The translations under genes and the position numbers were made by a program. Below are positions 34,778 through 44,159 of a stretch of 64,000 nt of DNA, in pieces (positions within the stretch are counted from its first letter, which is position 1; the number at the start of each line of letters is the position of its first letter). This stretch comes from Streptomyces griseoviridis (GTDB lineage: Bacteria > Actinomycetota > Actinomycetes > Streptomycetales > Streptomycetaceae). Below the pieces are notes generated by a model. It saw only the letters and a program-made list of their open reading frames with translations, had not been told where the DNA came from and did no database searches. The DNA lies in assembly GCF_005222485.1 (NCBI RefSeq), contig NZ_CP029078.1:4987501-5051500 (forward strand). Reading direction: 5' to 3'.

Positions 34778-36664
34778 TCAGGCGGCTCGCGCGCCGGGTT
34801 CCGCGACCGTGTGGGCGCAGGGCGCCGCCGTCCGGCCGCGGCGGCGCAGGAAGCGGGGGAGCGGGATCGCGACGTCGACGAACCCCTCCGCCTGCATCGC
34901 GGCGAAGCCGATGCGCGGCAGGTCGGACGAGGCCCGGTAGACGACGAACCGGGGCTCCCAGCGTGGCTGGAACTTGGCGTTGAACTTGTACAGCGACTCG
35001 ATCTGGAACCAGCGGGACAGGAAGACCAGCAGCCCGCGCCAGGCGCGCAGCACCGGGCCCGCGCCGATCTTCTCCCCGCGCGCGAGGGCCGCGCGGAACA
35101 TCGCGAAGTTGAGGGACACGCGCGTGACGCCCAGTTTCGGCGCGGCCTGGAGCGCGGCGACGATCAGCAGCTCGTTCATGCCGGGGTCGGCGGACCGGTC
35201 GCGGCGCATCAGGTCGAGGGAGACGCCGTCGGTGCCCCACGGCACGAAGTGCAGGACCGCCTTCAGGTCGCCGTAGGGGCCGCCGTGCTCGTCCGCCTTG
35301 TGCGCGGTGGCGATCAGGCAGTCGCCGTCGGAGGGGTCGCCGACCCGGCCGAGCGCCATCGAGAAGCCGCGCTCGGTGTCGGTGCCGCGCCAGTCGTCCG
35401 CGGCCTGCCTGATCCGCTCCAGCTCGGCGTCGCCGAGGTCACGGACACGTCGGACCCGGGTCTCGTAACCGGCGCGCTCGATGCGCTTGACCATCTGGCG
35501 CACGTTGCGCATCGCACGGCCGGCGAGAGAGAAATCCGCGACGTCCACCACCGCCTCGTCGCCCAGTTCGAGGGCGTCGAGTCCGGTCTCGCGGGTCCAC
35601 ACCTCGCCGCCCGTCTCCGAGCAGCCCATCACCGCGGGCGTCCAGGAGTGCGCCTTGGCCTCGTCCATGAACCGCTCGATCGCGCCCGGCCACGCCTCGA
35701 CGTCGCCGATCGGGTCGCCGCTGGCCAGCATCACGCCGGACACCACACGGTAGGTGACGGCCGCCTTGCCGCTGGGCGAGAAGACCACGGCCTTGTCGCG
35801 GCGGAGCGCGAAGTGCCCCAGGGAGTCGCGTCCGCCGTGCTTGGCCAGCAGGGCGCGCAATCGCGTCTCGTCCTCCGCCGTGAGCCGCGCGGCCGGGTGC
35901 TCGGGCCGGAACGCGAGGTAGATCGTGGTGACCGCGGTGAGCAGCCCGAGGGCGCCCAGGGAGACGGCGACCGTCCACGACGTGGTGCCCTGGTAGTCGA
36001 CCGGACCCTCGAATCCGAACAGTCCGTAGAGCACATGGGTAATGCGATCGGCCAGGCTCGGGTCGCCGACCATGCGTTTCGGGTGGACGCTGACGATGAT
36101 CAGTCCGAGGACGAGGGAACCCGCTCCCATGAGGACGAAGTTGGCCAGCGCGCGCCACCGGCTGCGCGGATCGGGCAGGGCCGCGAACTGGTCGCGGTGG
36201 ATGAGCAGCGGTGCGAGGAGGGCGAGCGAGATGACCACCCCGATGACGGAGTGGCGGTACGTGAACTGCGCGACCGCGCCCGCGGGCAGCAGCACGGCCG
36301 CCGCCCGCCAGGCCCGCCGCTTGCGGCGCCTGAGCCCGTGCGCCAGCAGCAGCAACAGCACCCCTGAGCTGAGCGACAGCGCGGCCGCGAACGGCCCGAG
36401 CGCTCCCGGCAGCACCTCCGCGAGGGTGTGCATACGGCTGTGACGGAAGCGCGGGAAGACGCCCGCGGCGATGTCCAGCAGGCTCACCAGCGCGGCGGCC
36501 CGTGCGACGAGGACGGGCACGGCCTCGGCGCGCGGCCCGCGCAGGACGCGCCGAGCCCTGCTTGTTCGAGGCGGAACCCCACCCGACATTTCCTCATCTG
36601 TCTTGACAGACATCGCATCCCGTAGTTCCGCGAGTGACCCTGGACCCGGGCCCGATTCGGGCAT
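34778..36664 (-). CDS. Phosphatidylglycerol lysyltransferase-type membrane protein (DUF2156)
   Basis: Up to 628 residues: an N-terminal membrane part of about six helices (to residue ~250) and a C-terminal DUF2156 double-GNAT domain, as in MprF/LysX. Phrases: FALRRDKAVVFSPSGKAAVTYR, SGDPIGDVEAWPGAIERFMD and FNAKFQPRWEPRFVVY. It should transfer an aminoacyl group from tRNA to phosphatidylglycerol, altering surface charge; amino acid unknown. No lysyl-tRNA synthetase domain is fused. Start choices: ATG 36664, 36613 or 36589; none has an ideal site. Confidence 0.82.
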   Translation of the reverse strand: MPESGPGPGSLAELRDAMSVKTDEEMSGGVPPRTSRARRVLRGPRAEAVPVLVARAAALVSLLDIAAGVFPRFRHSRMHTLAEVLPGALGPFAAALSLSSGVLLLLLAHGLRRRKRRAWRAAAVLLPAGAVAQFTYRHSVIGVVISLALLAPLLIHRDQFAALPDPRSRWRALANFVLMGAGSLVLGLIIVSVHPKRMVGDPSLADRITHVLYGLFGFEGPVDYQGTTSWTVAVSLGALGLLTAVTTIYLAFRPEHPAARLTAEDETRLRALLAKHGGRDSLGHFALRRDKAVVFSPSGKAAVTYRVVSGVMLASGDPIGDVEAWPGAIERFMDEAKAHSWTPAVMGCSETGGEVWTRETGLDALELGDEAVVDVADFSLAGRAMRNVRQMVKRIERAGYETRVRRVRDLGDAELERIRQAADDWRGTDTERGFSMALGRVGDPSDGDCLIATAHKADEHGGPYGDLKAVLHFVPWGTDGVSLDLMRRDRSADPGMNELLIVAALQAAPKLGVTRVSLNFAMFRAALARGEKIGAGPVLRAWRGLLVFLSRWFQIESLYKFNAKFQPRWEPRFVVYRASSDLPRIGFAAMQAEGFVDVAIPLPRFLRRRGRTAAPCAHTVAEPGARAA

Positions 36665-36812
36665 CCGGCGACATTGCGCCCTCTAGGACGTAGTCCTGGC
36701 GAGTGAGGTTCACTCTCCTCCTCAAAGCTGGTTCAAAGGCCCGGGAAAGTCCCGGGCAAGCCCTCGCGTCGAGCTGGGGGGCGACGGAGAAAGTACAGGC
36801 AGGAAACAGTCC

Positions 36813-37940
36813 ATGGGTCTGACGAGCAACAAGGTGCTGGTACTGGCGATCTTGTTCGCCGTACTGCTGTTCGGTGGCACGGTGTGGCTGTGGCCGAGGC
36901 TGGCCGGGCGGACCTGGCGGTCCGTCAGCGGGCGCGTCGGCCTGCTGCTCGCCACCCAGTTGGCCCTCTTCATGTCGCTCGGCCTCGCCGCGAACCAGGC
37001 CTTCGGGTTCTACGCGAGCTGGGCGGACCTGTTCGGCCGCGAGAAGGACCAGGGCGTCGTCGTCAACCACACGGCGCTCGGCGGCTCCGGCGGTCCCCTC
37101 CAGGTCGTCGACACCACCCGGGTGGCCGGTCCCGACGGCTCCCGCCCGCAGGTCGGCGGCGAGATCCAGAAGGTCGACATCGTGGGCACCACCACCCACA
37201 TCGCGACCCCCGCCTACGTGTACCTGCCCCCGGAGTACTTCCAGGCCCGCTTCCGCACCCGGACGTTCCCCGCGGCCGTCGTCCTCACCGGGTACCCGGG
37301 CACCGCGGAGGCCCTCTACAGCAAGCTGCACTACCCGCGCACCGCGCAGCAGCTCACCAAGGACGGCCGGATGCAGCCGATGATCCTGGTGATGATGCGG
37401 CCGACCGTGGCGCCGCCCCGGGACACCGAGTGCGTCGACATCCCCGGCGGCCCGCAGACCGAGACGTTCTTCGCCAAGGACCTCCCCGACGCCGTCCTCG
37501 CGCACTACCGGGTGGGCCGCGAGCCGGGCAGCTGGGGCATCATCGGCGACTCCACCGGCGGCTACTGCGCGCTGAAGCTCGCCATGCACCACCCGCGGGT
37601 GTACGCGGCGGGCGTCGGCCTCTCGCCGTACTACAAGGCGCCGATCGACCCCACCACGGGCGATCTGTTCCAGGGCGACAAGGGCGTGCGCGACCGCTCC
37701 GACCTCTGGTGGTGCCTCAAGCACATGCCGGCGCCGAACACTTCACTGCTCGTCAGCAGCAGCCGTATCGGGGAATCCAACTACGCGGACACGATGAAGT
37801 TCATAGGGCGTGTGGAGGCCACCGGCGTCACCCGGATCTCGTCGATCATCCTGGAAAGCGGCGGCCACAACTTCAACACCTGGCGGCGCGAGATTCCGCC
37901 CGCTCTCCAGTGGCTCAGCGGACGGCTCAGCGACCGCTGA
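36813..37940 (+). CDS. Membrane-anchored esterase (antigen 85-like alpha/beta hydrolase)
   Basis: A 375-residue protein with two N-terminal membrane helices (about 8-27 and 42-62) and an extracytoplasmic esterase D/Ag85-like domain. Nucleophile Ser247 in GIIGDSTGGYCALKLAMHHP; probable catalytic His in ESGGHNFNTWRRE. It may act on acyl or sugar esters in the envelope. Divergent from the lysylphosphatidylglycerol-synthase-like gene, another envelope-lipid gene. Confidence 0.83.
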   Translation: MGLTSNKVLVLAILFAVLLFGGTVWLWPRLAGRTWRSVSGRVGLLLATQLALFMSLGLAANQAFGFYASWADLFGREKDQGVVVNHTALGGSGGPLQVVDTTRVAGPDGSRPQVGGEIQKVDIVGTTTHIATPAYVYLPPEYFQARFRTRTFPAAVVLTGYPGTAEALYSKLHYPRTAQQLTKDGRMQPMILVMMRPTVAPPRDTECVDIPGGPQTETFFAKDLPDAVLAHYRVGREPGSWGIIGDSTGGYCALKLAMHHPRVYAAGVGLSPYYKAPIDPTTGDLFQGDKGVRDRSDLWWCLKHMPAPNTSLLVSSSRIGESNYADTMKFIGRVEATGVTRISSIILESGGHNFNTWRREIPPALQWLSGRLSDR

Positions 37941-37948
37941 GACCCGTA

Positions 37949-37987
37949 CGGCGCGGGGGCTCCGGGGCCGGGCCCCGGCCCGCGCCG
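37949..37987 (+). terminator. Hairpin after esterase
   Basis: CGGCGCGGG (37949-37957) pairs with CCCGCGCCG (37979-37987), with a nested GGCC-rich stem. Nine bases past the stop. Confidence 0.6.
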
Positions 37988-38142
37988 AACCCGTTCACCG
38001 GGCGTTGCGCGGCCCGCTCACCGCCGTCCGACTCGGCGAATTCGGCGGCCGGTAATTCCTGATGCCCCGTGAACGTTTCGTTATGGCTGTGTTTTGCGGG
38101 GCGGGGAGCCAACGTTCGCCTACGCGCGGTAAGTTTCTGGCC

Positions 38143-39783
38143 ATGCCACGTGGACGTCATCGTCATTCCCCGCCCTTGCACCGGATGCTGCCACCGTCGG
38201 CGATAGCGGGCGTCTCCCTAGCCTGCGCGTTCGCCCCGTGGGTCTTCACCGCACCGGCCGTGCTGCGCGTCTTCGCCGCGCTCGCCGCCGCCGTCGCGAT
38301 CGTCGGGGCGGCCGTCATGCGCCGCTGGGACATGTACGCCGGTAAACAGGTCGCCGACCTCGCACGCGCGCGGGCGAGCGACGAGTGGCGCAGCGAGGAG
38401 CGGATCGCCGAGCTGGAGTCCGACCTCGACGAATCACGGGACCTGCGCGGCAAGTTGGAGCAGCGACTTCGCGCCAAGCGCGCCGAACTGGCCGGGCTGC
38501 GCAACGAACACGCGGCGCTGCTGCGCCGGTACGCCACCGCCGAGACCGAGCGGGCGACCGCCCTCGAAGGACGCAGGCTGCTGGAGATCGAGGCCGCTCC
38601 GGACCCCGAACCGCCGGCCGGGACGACGGCCGCCGATGCCGGTGCCGCTGTCGACGCCGGCAGCGCTGCCGCTCCCGTGGCCGAGGCCGCAGCCGAGACC
38701 GGGGCTGTGGCTGCCTCGGGCGCGGCGGACGGCGACGGCGACGAGGACGGGACGCCCGCCGTCTTCTCCCCCGAGGGCTCCCGGCTGTTCCTGCGCGCCG
38801 AGGCCGCGATGCTGCGGCTCGCGGGGGACTCGGCGGCGGACGGGTCGGGGCACGGGTCGGGGGACGCGTCGGACGGCCCGGCTGGTGGCGCGTCGGACGG
38901 CGCGTCGGACAGCGCGGAGACGGCGGACGGTTCTGAGGCTGCCGAGACGGTTGAGGCCGCCGAGAAGACCGGGACGGCTGGGACGGCCGAGGCCGTCGAG
39001 GCTCCGGAGGGTTCTGACGCTCCCGAGGCCGCCGAGGCCGCCGAGGCTGTCGAGGACGGCGGCGACGGGGACGGGCCCGACGGCGGCGGTGGCGGCGACG
39101 GCGCTCCGAAGGGCGAGGACGGCCCGCGGGACGGGGCCGCGCCCGCGCAGGGCGCCACCGTGAAGGTCGGCGCCCCCCGGGGCAGCTTCGACGCGCCCGA
39201 GGGCGCGCCGGTGCCCGCAGGCGCGACGGCCGCCGCGGCGAACGCCGAGCCGGCCGAGCCGACCGAGGCCGGCGAGGCGGGCGCGACGGGCGAGGCCGAC
39301 GGGGCGGAGGGGAAGCCCGTGGCGGTCGAGGGACACGCGCGCGCGACCGCCGCCCCGGCCAGGAGCGCGCGCAACCAGCGGGCGGGCCACTTCGTCGCGC
39401 CGACCGCGGTGGCCGTCGTCCCGGGCAGCCCCGCGCGGCGCCCGTCGGTCGAGGGCGGGTTCGACTTCTTCGGCACGAAGGCCGAGGACGCCGACGGCCA
39501 CAGCGACGGCGCCACCGACGCCGACACCGAAGGTGAACCCGCGGGCGCCGAGGGCGCCGGACACGGTGAGGGCCCGCGGGGGACCGCCGAGGCGACCGTG
39601 CGCAACGAGGATCTCGCCGACGTCGTCGGGCAGGAGGCGCTCGCGCTGCACAAGGCCGAGGCGGAGTCCGGGTTCAAGCCCGCCGACGAGGAGGCGCGCG
39701 GCGCGGGCCAGGTCATCGACCTGACCGCGCACGACGAGACCGAGCACATCGACCTCGACGGACTGCGCAGCGCCGTCTCCTGA
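38143..39783 (+). CDS. Ala/Glu-rich membrane protein with coiled coil
   Basis: A 546-residue protein of unknown function. ATG 38143 (MPRGRHRHSP) is used; the frame is open further upstream. Two membrane helices (about 18-36 and 39-56) are followed by a charged coiled coil (about 64-140), then ~330 residues of Ala/Glu/Gly/Asp low complexity with near-repeats such as AAEAAEAVE. The last ~80 residues are conserved-looking (DLADVVGQEALALHKAEAES, then TEHIDLDGLRS). Single gene, closed by a strong bidirectional hairpin. Confidence 0.65.
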   Translation: MPRGRHRHSPPLHRMLPPSAIAGVSLACAFAPWVFTAPAVLRVFAALAAAVAIVGAAVMRRWDMYAGKQVADLARARASDEWRSEERIAELESDLDESRDLRGKLEQRLRAKRAELAGLRNEHAALLRRYATAETERATALEGRRLLEIEAAPDPEPPAGTTAADAGAAVDAGSAAAPVAEAAAETGAVAASGAADGDGDEDGTPAVFSPEGSRLFLRAEAAMLRLAGDSAADGSGHGSGDASDGPAGGASDGASDSAETADGSEAAETVEAAEKTGTAGTAEAVEAPEGSDAPEAAEAAEAVEDGGDGDGPDGGGGGDGAPKGEDGPRDGAAPAQGATVKVGAPRGSFDAPEGAPVPAGATAAAANAEPAEPTEAGEAGATGEADGAEGKPVAVEGHARATAAPARSARNQRAGHFVAPTAVAVVPGSPARRPSVEGGFDFFGTKAEDADGHSDGATDADTEGEPAGAEGAGHGEGPRGTAEATVRNEDLADVVGQEALALHKAEAESGFKPADEEARGAGQVIDLTAHDETEHIDLDGLRSAVS

Positions 39784-39799
39784 CGGCGCCTCGCACCAG

Positions 39800-39850
39800 A
39801 ACGGCGGAGGGACGCGCACGGGCCGGGCCCGCACGCGTCCCTCCGCCGTT
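39800..39850. terminator. Perfect 17-bp bidirectional terminator
   Basis: AACGGCGGAGGGACGCG (39800-39816) pairs exactly with 39834-39850. The loop is GC-rich and itself self-complementary. Lies between convergent genes ending at 39783 and 39898. Confidence 0.85.
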
Positions 39851-39897
39851 CCCGTGCCCGTTCCCGTGCCCGGGACCGCGCCCGTTCCCGCGCTTCT

Positions 39898-41235
39898 CTA
39901 GGACGCCATCCAGCGGTCGGGGCGGGCGTCCCGGCGGCCCGTGCGGGATCGTTCCGCCTGGGCGCGCAGCAGGGCGGCGGCCTCGTCGGCGTCCCGCAGC
40001 CGGGCCGTGACGGTCTTGTTGGCCCCGGTGTCCACATGGACGTCCGCGAGCCGCCACAGCCGCCGCCACGGCCCCTGGGAGACCCGTACGCTCTGCACCT
40101 TCGCGTGCGGCACCAGCGCCAGCCTGCCGCGCAGCAGCCCGTGCCGGGTGACGAACACCGCGTCGGACACCGCGATCCCCTGCCCCCGCCACCACAGCGG
40201 CACGGACGGCCAGGCCCGGCGCGGCGGCCGGGAGAGCGCGGAGCGCGCGGGCACCGCCACCCCGGGATGCACCCGCGCGACGACGGCCTCGGCGACCGCG
40301 CGCGGCGCCACCGGCACCAGCACGGAGTTCGACGAGCCGGCCACGTCGAGCTCCACCCGCACCCAGCCGCGCCACCGCCACAGCAGCGGCTCCACGATCC
40401 GCACGGTCTGCACCCGGCCGGGCGGCACGGTCTCGTGGACGCGGTCGAGCAGCCCGTGGTCGATGCGCAGCCCGTCGGGCGACTCGCCGACCGTCCAGTC
40501 GTACTCGGAGACGAACCGGCCCACGCTGCTCGCGCCCGCCGTGCCCAGCAGCGGCAGTGCGGTCGCCAGGACCGTCCACACGTTGTGGGTGGCCAGCCAG
40601 AGCAGCGGCGGCACGACCAGGGCCGCGGCCAGCGAACCCCAGGTGGCGCCGGTCAGCAGCAGGGCGAACACCAGATCACGCGGGGGCGTGCGGAGGATCT
40701 CGCGCGCCGGCGCCTCACCGACCTCGCGCGCCGTCTCGGGCGCGAAACCGGCGGCGCGCGCCAGGAGTTCCGCGCGCAGCGCCCGCGCCTCGTCCGCCCC
40801 GAGGAAGGCCAGCTCGTCCTTCTTGGCCGCGCCTATGACGTCGAGCTTCAGCTTGGCGACGCCCGCCACCCGGGCCAGGAGCGGCTGGGTGATGTCGATC
40901 GCCTGGACGCGTTCGAGCCGGATGTGCGCGGTGCGCCTGAACAACAGCCCGGTGCGGATGCGCAGTTCGGAGTCGGTCACCGAGAAGTGGGTGAACCACC
41001 AGCTGAGGAAGCCGTACAGGGCGGCGGCCGGGATCAGCACGGCGAGCGCGATCAGCAGCGTGGTGGTGGTCAGCCGGGTCAGCTGCCGCTGCGCCTGGTC
41101 CGGGTCGTGCACGGCCCAGCCGATGAGCACGGTCACCGGCGCCCAGGCCCGCCGCAGCGGCGTCACCGGGTGCAGCCTGCGCTCGCCCGCGGGCTTCTCG
41201 ACCGCGACGGCGTCCGCGACGCCCGGCGTCGTCAC
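39898..41235 (-). CDS. YdbT-type PH-domain membrane protein
   Basis: A 445-residue protein with two pairs of membrane helices (about 53-75 and 190-225) and three bacterial PH (bPH2, DUF304) domains. Phrases [40 protein letters not shown] and [26 protein letters not shown] mark the three. In Bacillus, YdbS/YdbT protect against sublancin-type antimicrobials; mechanism unknown. GTG 41235 overlaps the ydbS-like stop (GTGA), so the two are made as a pair. Confidence 0.85.
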   Translation of the reverse strand: MTTPGVADAVAVEKPAGERRLHPVTPLRRAWAPVTVLIGWAVHDPDQAQRQLTRLTTTTLLIALAVLIPAAALYGFLSWWFTHFSVTDSELRIRTGLLFRRTAHIRLERVQAIDITQPLLARVAGVAKLKLDVIGAAKKDELAFLGADEARALRAELLARAAGFAPETAREVGEAPAREILRTPPRDLVFALLLTGATWGSLAAALVVPPLLWLATHNVWTVLATALPLLGTAGASSVGRFVSEYDWTVGESPDGLRIDHGLLDRVHETVPPGRVQTVRIVEPLLWRWRGWVRVELDVAGSSNSVLVPVAPRAVAEAVVARVHPGVAVPARSALSRPPRRAWPSVPLWWRGQGIAVSDAVFVTRHGLLRGRLALVPHAKVQSVRVSQGPWRRLWRLADVHVDTGANKTVTARLRDADEAAALLRAQAERSRTGRRDARPDRWMAS

Positions 41236-41762
41236 AGCCCCGCCGATCGGGCCTCGCCCAGCTCGGTGAGCCGGTCGCGGAGCCGTTCCGCCTCCCGCGG
41301 GTCGAGGCCGGGGATGGTCGCGTCGGTGGCCGCCGCGGCGGTGTGCAGCTGCACGCTGGCCAGCCCGAAGTGCCGTTCCACGGGACCCGACGTCACCTCG
41401 ACCAACTGCATCCGCCCGTACGGCACGACCGTCTCGGTGCGCCACAGCACACCCCGGCTCAGCAGCAGGTCGTCGGCGCGCTCGGCGTACCGCCAGGAGC
41501 GCCAGTTGCGGCCGAGCAGCGTCCAGCCCCACGCCATCAGGGCCAGCGGGAGCAGCGCGAACGCGGCCCACGCGGGCCCGGCGAAGAAGCCGGGCAGCAG
41601 CCCCGCCGCGACCGCGAGCAGTCCCAGCCACACCACGAGCAGCAGCCGCCGCATCCGCAGCAGCCCCGGTGGCAGCCCCGTCCAGCCCGGCTCGTCCGCT
41701 CCGCCCGGCTCGTCCGTTCCGCCCTGCGCCCCGCCCGTGTCCCGCGCGCTCCCCGTATCCAT
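41232..41762 (-). CDS. YdbS-type PH-domain membrane protein
   Basis: A 176-residue partner of the YdbT-type protein: a Gly-rich N-tail, two membrane helices (about 38-75) and one bPH2 domain ([20 protein letters not shown], then [22 protein letters not shown]). ATG 41762. Divergent from the orphan nuoD, with only 31 bp between start codons, so promoters must overlap genes. Confidence 0.85.
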   Translation of the reverse strand: MDTGSARDTGGAQGGTDEPGGADEPGWTGLPPGLLRMRRLLLVVWLGLLAVAAGLLPGFFAGPAWAAFALLPLALMAWGWTLLGRNWRSWRYAERADDLLLSRGVLWRTETVVPYGRMQLVEVTSGPVERHFGLASVQLHTAAAATDATIPGLDPREAERLRDRLTELGEARSAGL

Positions 41763-41793
41763 GGGGCCAGCGTACGTAGGGGAGACTGGGGCC

Positions 41794-42945
41794 ATGACTC
41801 CTACGACGGAGACGACCGTCGGCATCGGCGGCGCCGCGGAGAGCACCGACATGGTGCTCAACATCGGCCCGCAGCACCCCTCCACGCACGGCGTGCTGCG
41901 GCTGCGGCTGGTCCTCGACGGCGAGCGCGTCACGCGCGCGGAGCCGGTGATCGGCTATATGCACCGGGGTGCCGAGAAGCTGTTCGAGGCCCGCGACTAC
42001 CGGCAGATCATCATGCTGGCCAACCGCCACGACTGGCTGTCGGCCTTCTCCAACGAGCTGGGCGTGGTCCTCGCCGTGGAGCGGATGCTCGGCATGGAGG
42101 TGCCGCCCCGCGCGGTGTGGACGCGCACGCTGCTCGCCGAGCTGAACCGGGTCCTCAACCACCTGATGTTCCTCGGCTCCTACCCGCTGGAACTCGGCGG
42201 GATCACCCCGGTCTTCCACGCCTTCCGGGAGCGGGAGGTCCTCCAGAACGTCATGGAGGAGGTGTCGGGCGGCCGGATGCACTACATGTTCAACCGGGTC
42301 GGCGGCCTCAAGGAGGACCTGCCCGCGGGCTGGACGTCCCGCGCGCGGGACGCCGTCGCCGCCGTCCGCTCCCGCATGGACGTCTACGACGACCTGGTGC
42401 TCGGCAACGAGATCTTCCGGGCGCGCACCCGGGGCGTGGGCGTCCTCACGCCGGAGGCCGTGCACGCGTACGGGGTGAGCGGGCCCATCGCGCGCGCCTC
42501 GGGCGTCGACTTCGACCTGCGCCGCGACGAGCCGTACCTCGCCTACGGGGAACTGGCCGGCACGCTGCGGGTCGCCGGGCGGCGGGAGGGCGACTGCCTG
42601 GCCCGCTTCGAGGTGCTCCTCGAACAGACCCACGCCGCGCTCGACCTCGCCGACGCCTGCCTCGACCGGATCGCCGACCTACCGCCCGGCCCGATCAACC
42701 AGCGGCTGCCGAAGGTCCTCAAGGCCCCCGAGGGCCACACCTACGCGTGGACCGAGAACCCGCTCGGTATCAACGGCTACTACCTCGTCAGCCGGGGCGA
42801 GAAGACCCCGTACCGGCTGAAGCTGCGCTCGGCGTCGTTCAACAACATCCAGGCCCTGGCTGAGCTGCTGCCGGGGACGCTGGTGTCGGACATGGTGGCG
42901 ATCCTGGGCTCGCTGTTCTTCGTGGTCGGCGACATCGACAAGTAG
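41794..42945 (+). CDS. nuoD2: Orphan NADH-quinone oxidoreductase subunit D paralogue
   Basis: A 383-residue NuoD/NDUFS2-family protein. Phrases [54 protein letters not shown] and [19 protein letters not shown] are intact. It is somewhat shorter than complex I NuoD, and no other nuo gene is nearby. The quinone-site His (QHPSTHG) and the arginine next to cluster N2 (Arg58 in MHRGAEKL) are kept. GGGGAG precedes ATG 41794. It converges, 16 bp apart, on a MidA-type methyltransferase. Confidence 0.9.
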   Translation: MTPTTETTVGIGGAAESTDMVLNIGPQHPSTHGVLRLRLVLDGERVTRAEPVIGYMHRGAEKLFEARDYRQIIMLANRHDWLSAFSNELGVVLAVERMLGMEVPPRAVWTRTLLAELNRVLNHLMFLGSYPLELGGITPVFHAFREREVLQNVMEEVSGGRMHYMFNRVGGLKEDLPAGWTSRARDAVAAVRSRMDVYDDLVLGNEIFRARTRGVGVLTPEAVHAYGVSGPIARASGVDFDLRRDEPYLAYGELAGTLRVAGRREGDCLARFEVLLEQTHAALDLADACLDRIADLPPGPINQRLPKVLKAPEGHTYAWTENPLGINGYYLVSRGEKTPYRLKLRSASFNNIQALAELLPGTLVSDMVAILGSLFFVVGDIDK

Positions 42946-42949
42946 CCCG

Positions 42950-42971
42950 GCCGGCGGGTGCTCAGCCGCCG
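42950..42971. terminator. Short hairpin between convergent nuoD2 and midA-like genes
   Basis: CCGGCGG (42950-42956) and CCGCCGG (42965-42971). The right arm lies in the end of the minus-strand gene. Confidence 0.4.
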
Positions 42972-44005
42972 GTGGGGAACAGCTCCCGGGGGTCCGGCAC
43001 GGCGACCGGTTGCAGCAGCCAGCCGAAGTCGCCCAGGCCGCCGGTGGCGGTCAGCTCCGCCGCCTCACCGGCGCTCGCGAGGGCGCGGAGGTAGGCGGCG
43101 GGGTGTGTGGAGGCGAGCGCCAGCGGGGGGCGTGCGCCGTCGATACCGAGGGCGCGCAGGGCGTCCCGCTGGGGCAGCAGCCGGGGCGCGGGGAGCGGGC
43201 CGGCGGGGGCGTGCGCGCAGGCGTCGAGCGCCACATGGGCGGTGAGGTCGCACGAGCCGTCCGGCACCGGGGCCGTCCCGCGCCCGTCCCGGAAGCCGGT
43301 CAGGGTGCCGAACGGCGGGCGGGCGTCCACGGTGTGCGCGTAGTCGACGGCGACCGCGAGGCCGCGTTCGAGGCCGCCGACCGCCGCCGCCCAGGCCAGG
43401 TCCCTCGGCAGCCCGATCTCCGCCCGCAGCCCCCGCTCCGACGGCAGCGGCCACCAGCGCGCCAGCCAGTCGGCGGCGGCCCCGGTGACCGGCTCCCCGA
43501 GGCGCTCGGCGCCGTCCGCGCGCACCAGCACCCGGCGGGGCACGCCCGCCGCGTCGGTCTCCGCGACGTCGACGGGCACGTTGTCCAGCCACTCGTTGGC
43601 GAACAGCAGCCCGGTGGCGCCCTGGGGCGGCGCCGACCGCCAGTGGACCCGGGCGTCCAGGCCGGCGGGTCTCGCGGCGCGCTCCACCGCGTGGACCCGG
43701 GTGCGGGCCGCGACCTGGGCGGGCAGCGCGGCCAGCACGCCGACGGCGAGTTCACCGCGGCCCGCCGCCATGTCGACGAAGTCGAGCGCGGAGGGCCGCC
43801 CGAGCACGTCGTCCACCCGGCACAGCAGCCGGGCCACGGCCGCGGCGAACAGCGGCGAGGCGTGCACCGAGGTACGGAAGTGCCCGGCGGGACCCTCGTC
43901 CCTGTGGTAGAAACCGCCCGGCCCGTACAGCGCCTCCTCGGCTGCCTCCCGCCAGCCGCGCCACCCCTGCCACCCGCGTGTACCGCCCGCAGTCCCGTCG
44001 ATCAC
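42962..44005 (-). CDS. MidA/NDUFAF7-type SAM-dependent methyltransferase
   Basis: A 347-residue class I methyltransferase of the Methyltransf_28/MidA family. N-terminal [20 protein letters not shown] (27-46) and [15 protein letters not shown] motif [12 protein letters not shown] (77-88), then [15 protein letters not shown] (133-147), the MidA NE-x-DN-P box. The characterised eukaryotic member NDUFAF7 dimethylates an arginine of NDUFS2, the NuoD homologue. Its convergent neighbour here is a NuoD paralogue with that arginine. Target is therefore inferred, not shown. Confidence 0.82.
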   Translation of the reverse strand: MIDGTAGGTRGWQGWRGWREAAEEALYGPGGFYHRDEGPAGHFRTSVHASPLFAAAVARLLCRVDDVLGRPSALDFVDMAAGRGELAVGVLAALPAQVAARTRVHAVERAARPAGLDARVHWRSAPPQGATGLLFANEWLDNVPVDVAETDAAGVPRRVLVRADGAERLGEPVTGAAADWLARWWPLPSERGLRAEIGLPRDLAWAAAVGGLERGLAVAVDYAHTVDARPPFGTLTGFRDGRGTAPVPDGSCDLTAHVALDACAHAPAGPLPAPRLLPQRDALRALGIDGARPPLALASTHPAAYLRALASAGEAAELTATGGLGDFGWLLQPVAVPDPRELFPTGG

Positions 44006-44146
44006 CGCCCCAGGCTAGGGCCTCGCGTCCGGGGCGGACGGAGCCGGTCAGCGGTGCCCCGAAAGAGTGTGGCCTCCACCTTGGGGAGTACGCGCGCGGG
44101 ATGCGGATCGGCCCTCCGGTTGACCCCCGCACGCATTCCGCTTCCC

Positions 44147-44159
44147 TACGCTGGGTCAC
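44147..44159 (+). promoter_or_regulatory. Leaderless-type -10 before the histidine kinase
   Basis: TACGCT (44147-44152), seven bases, then GTG 44160. No ribosome binding site. A TTGACC at 44120-44125 is too far (21 bp) for a standard -35. Confidence 0.45.
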
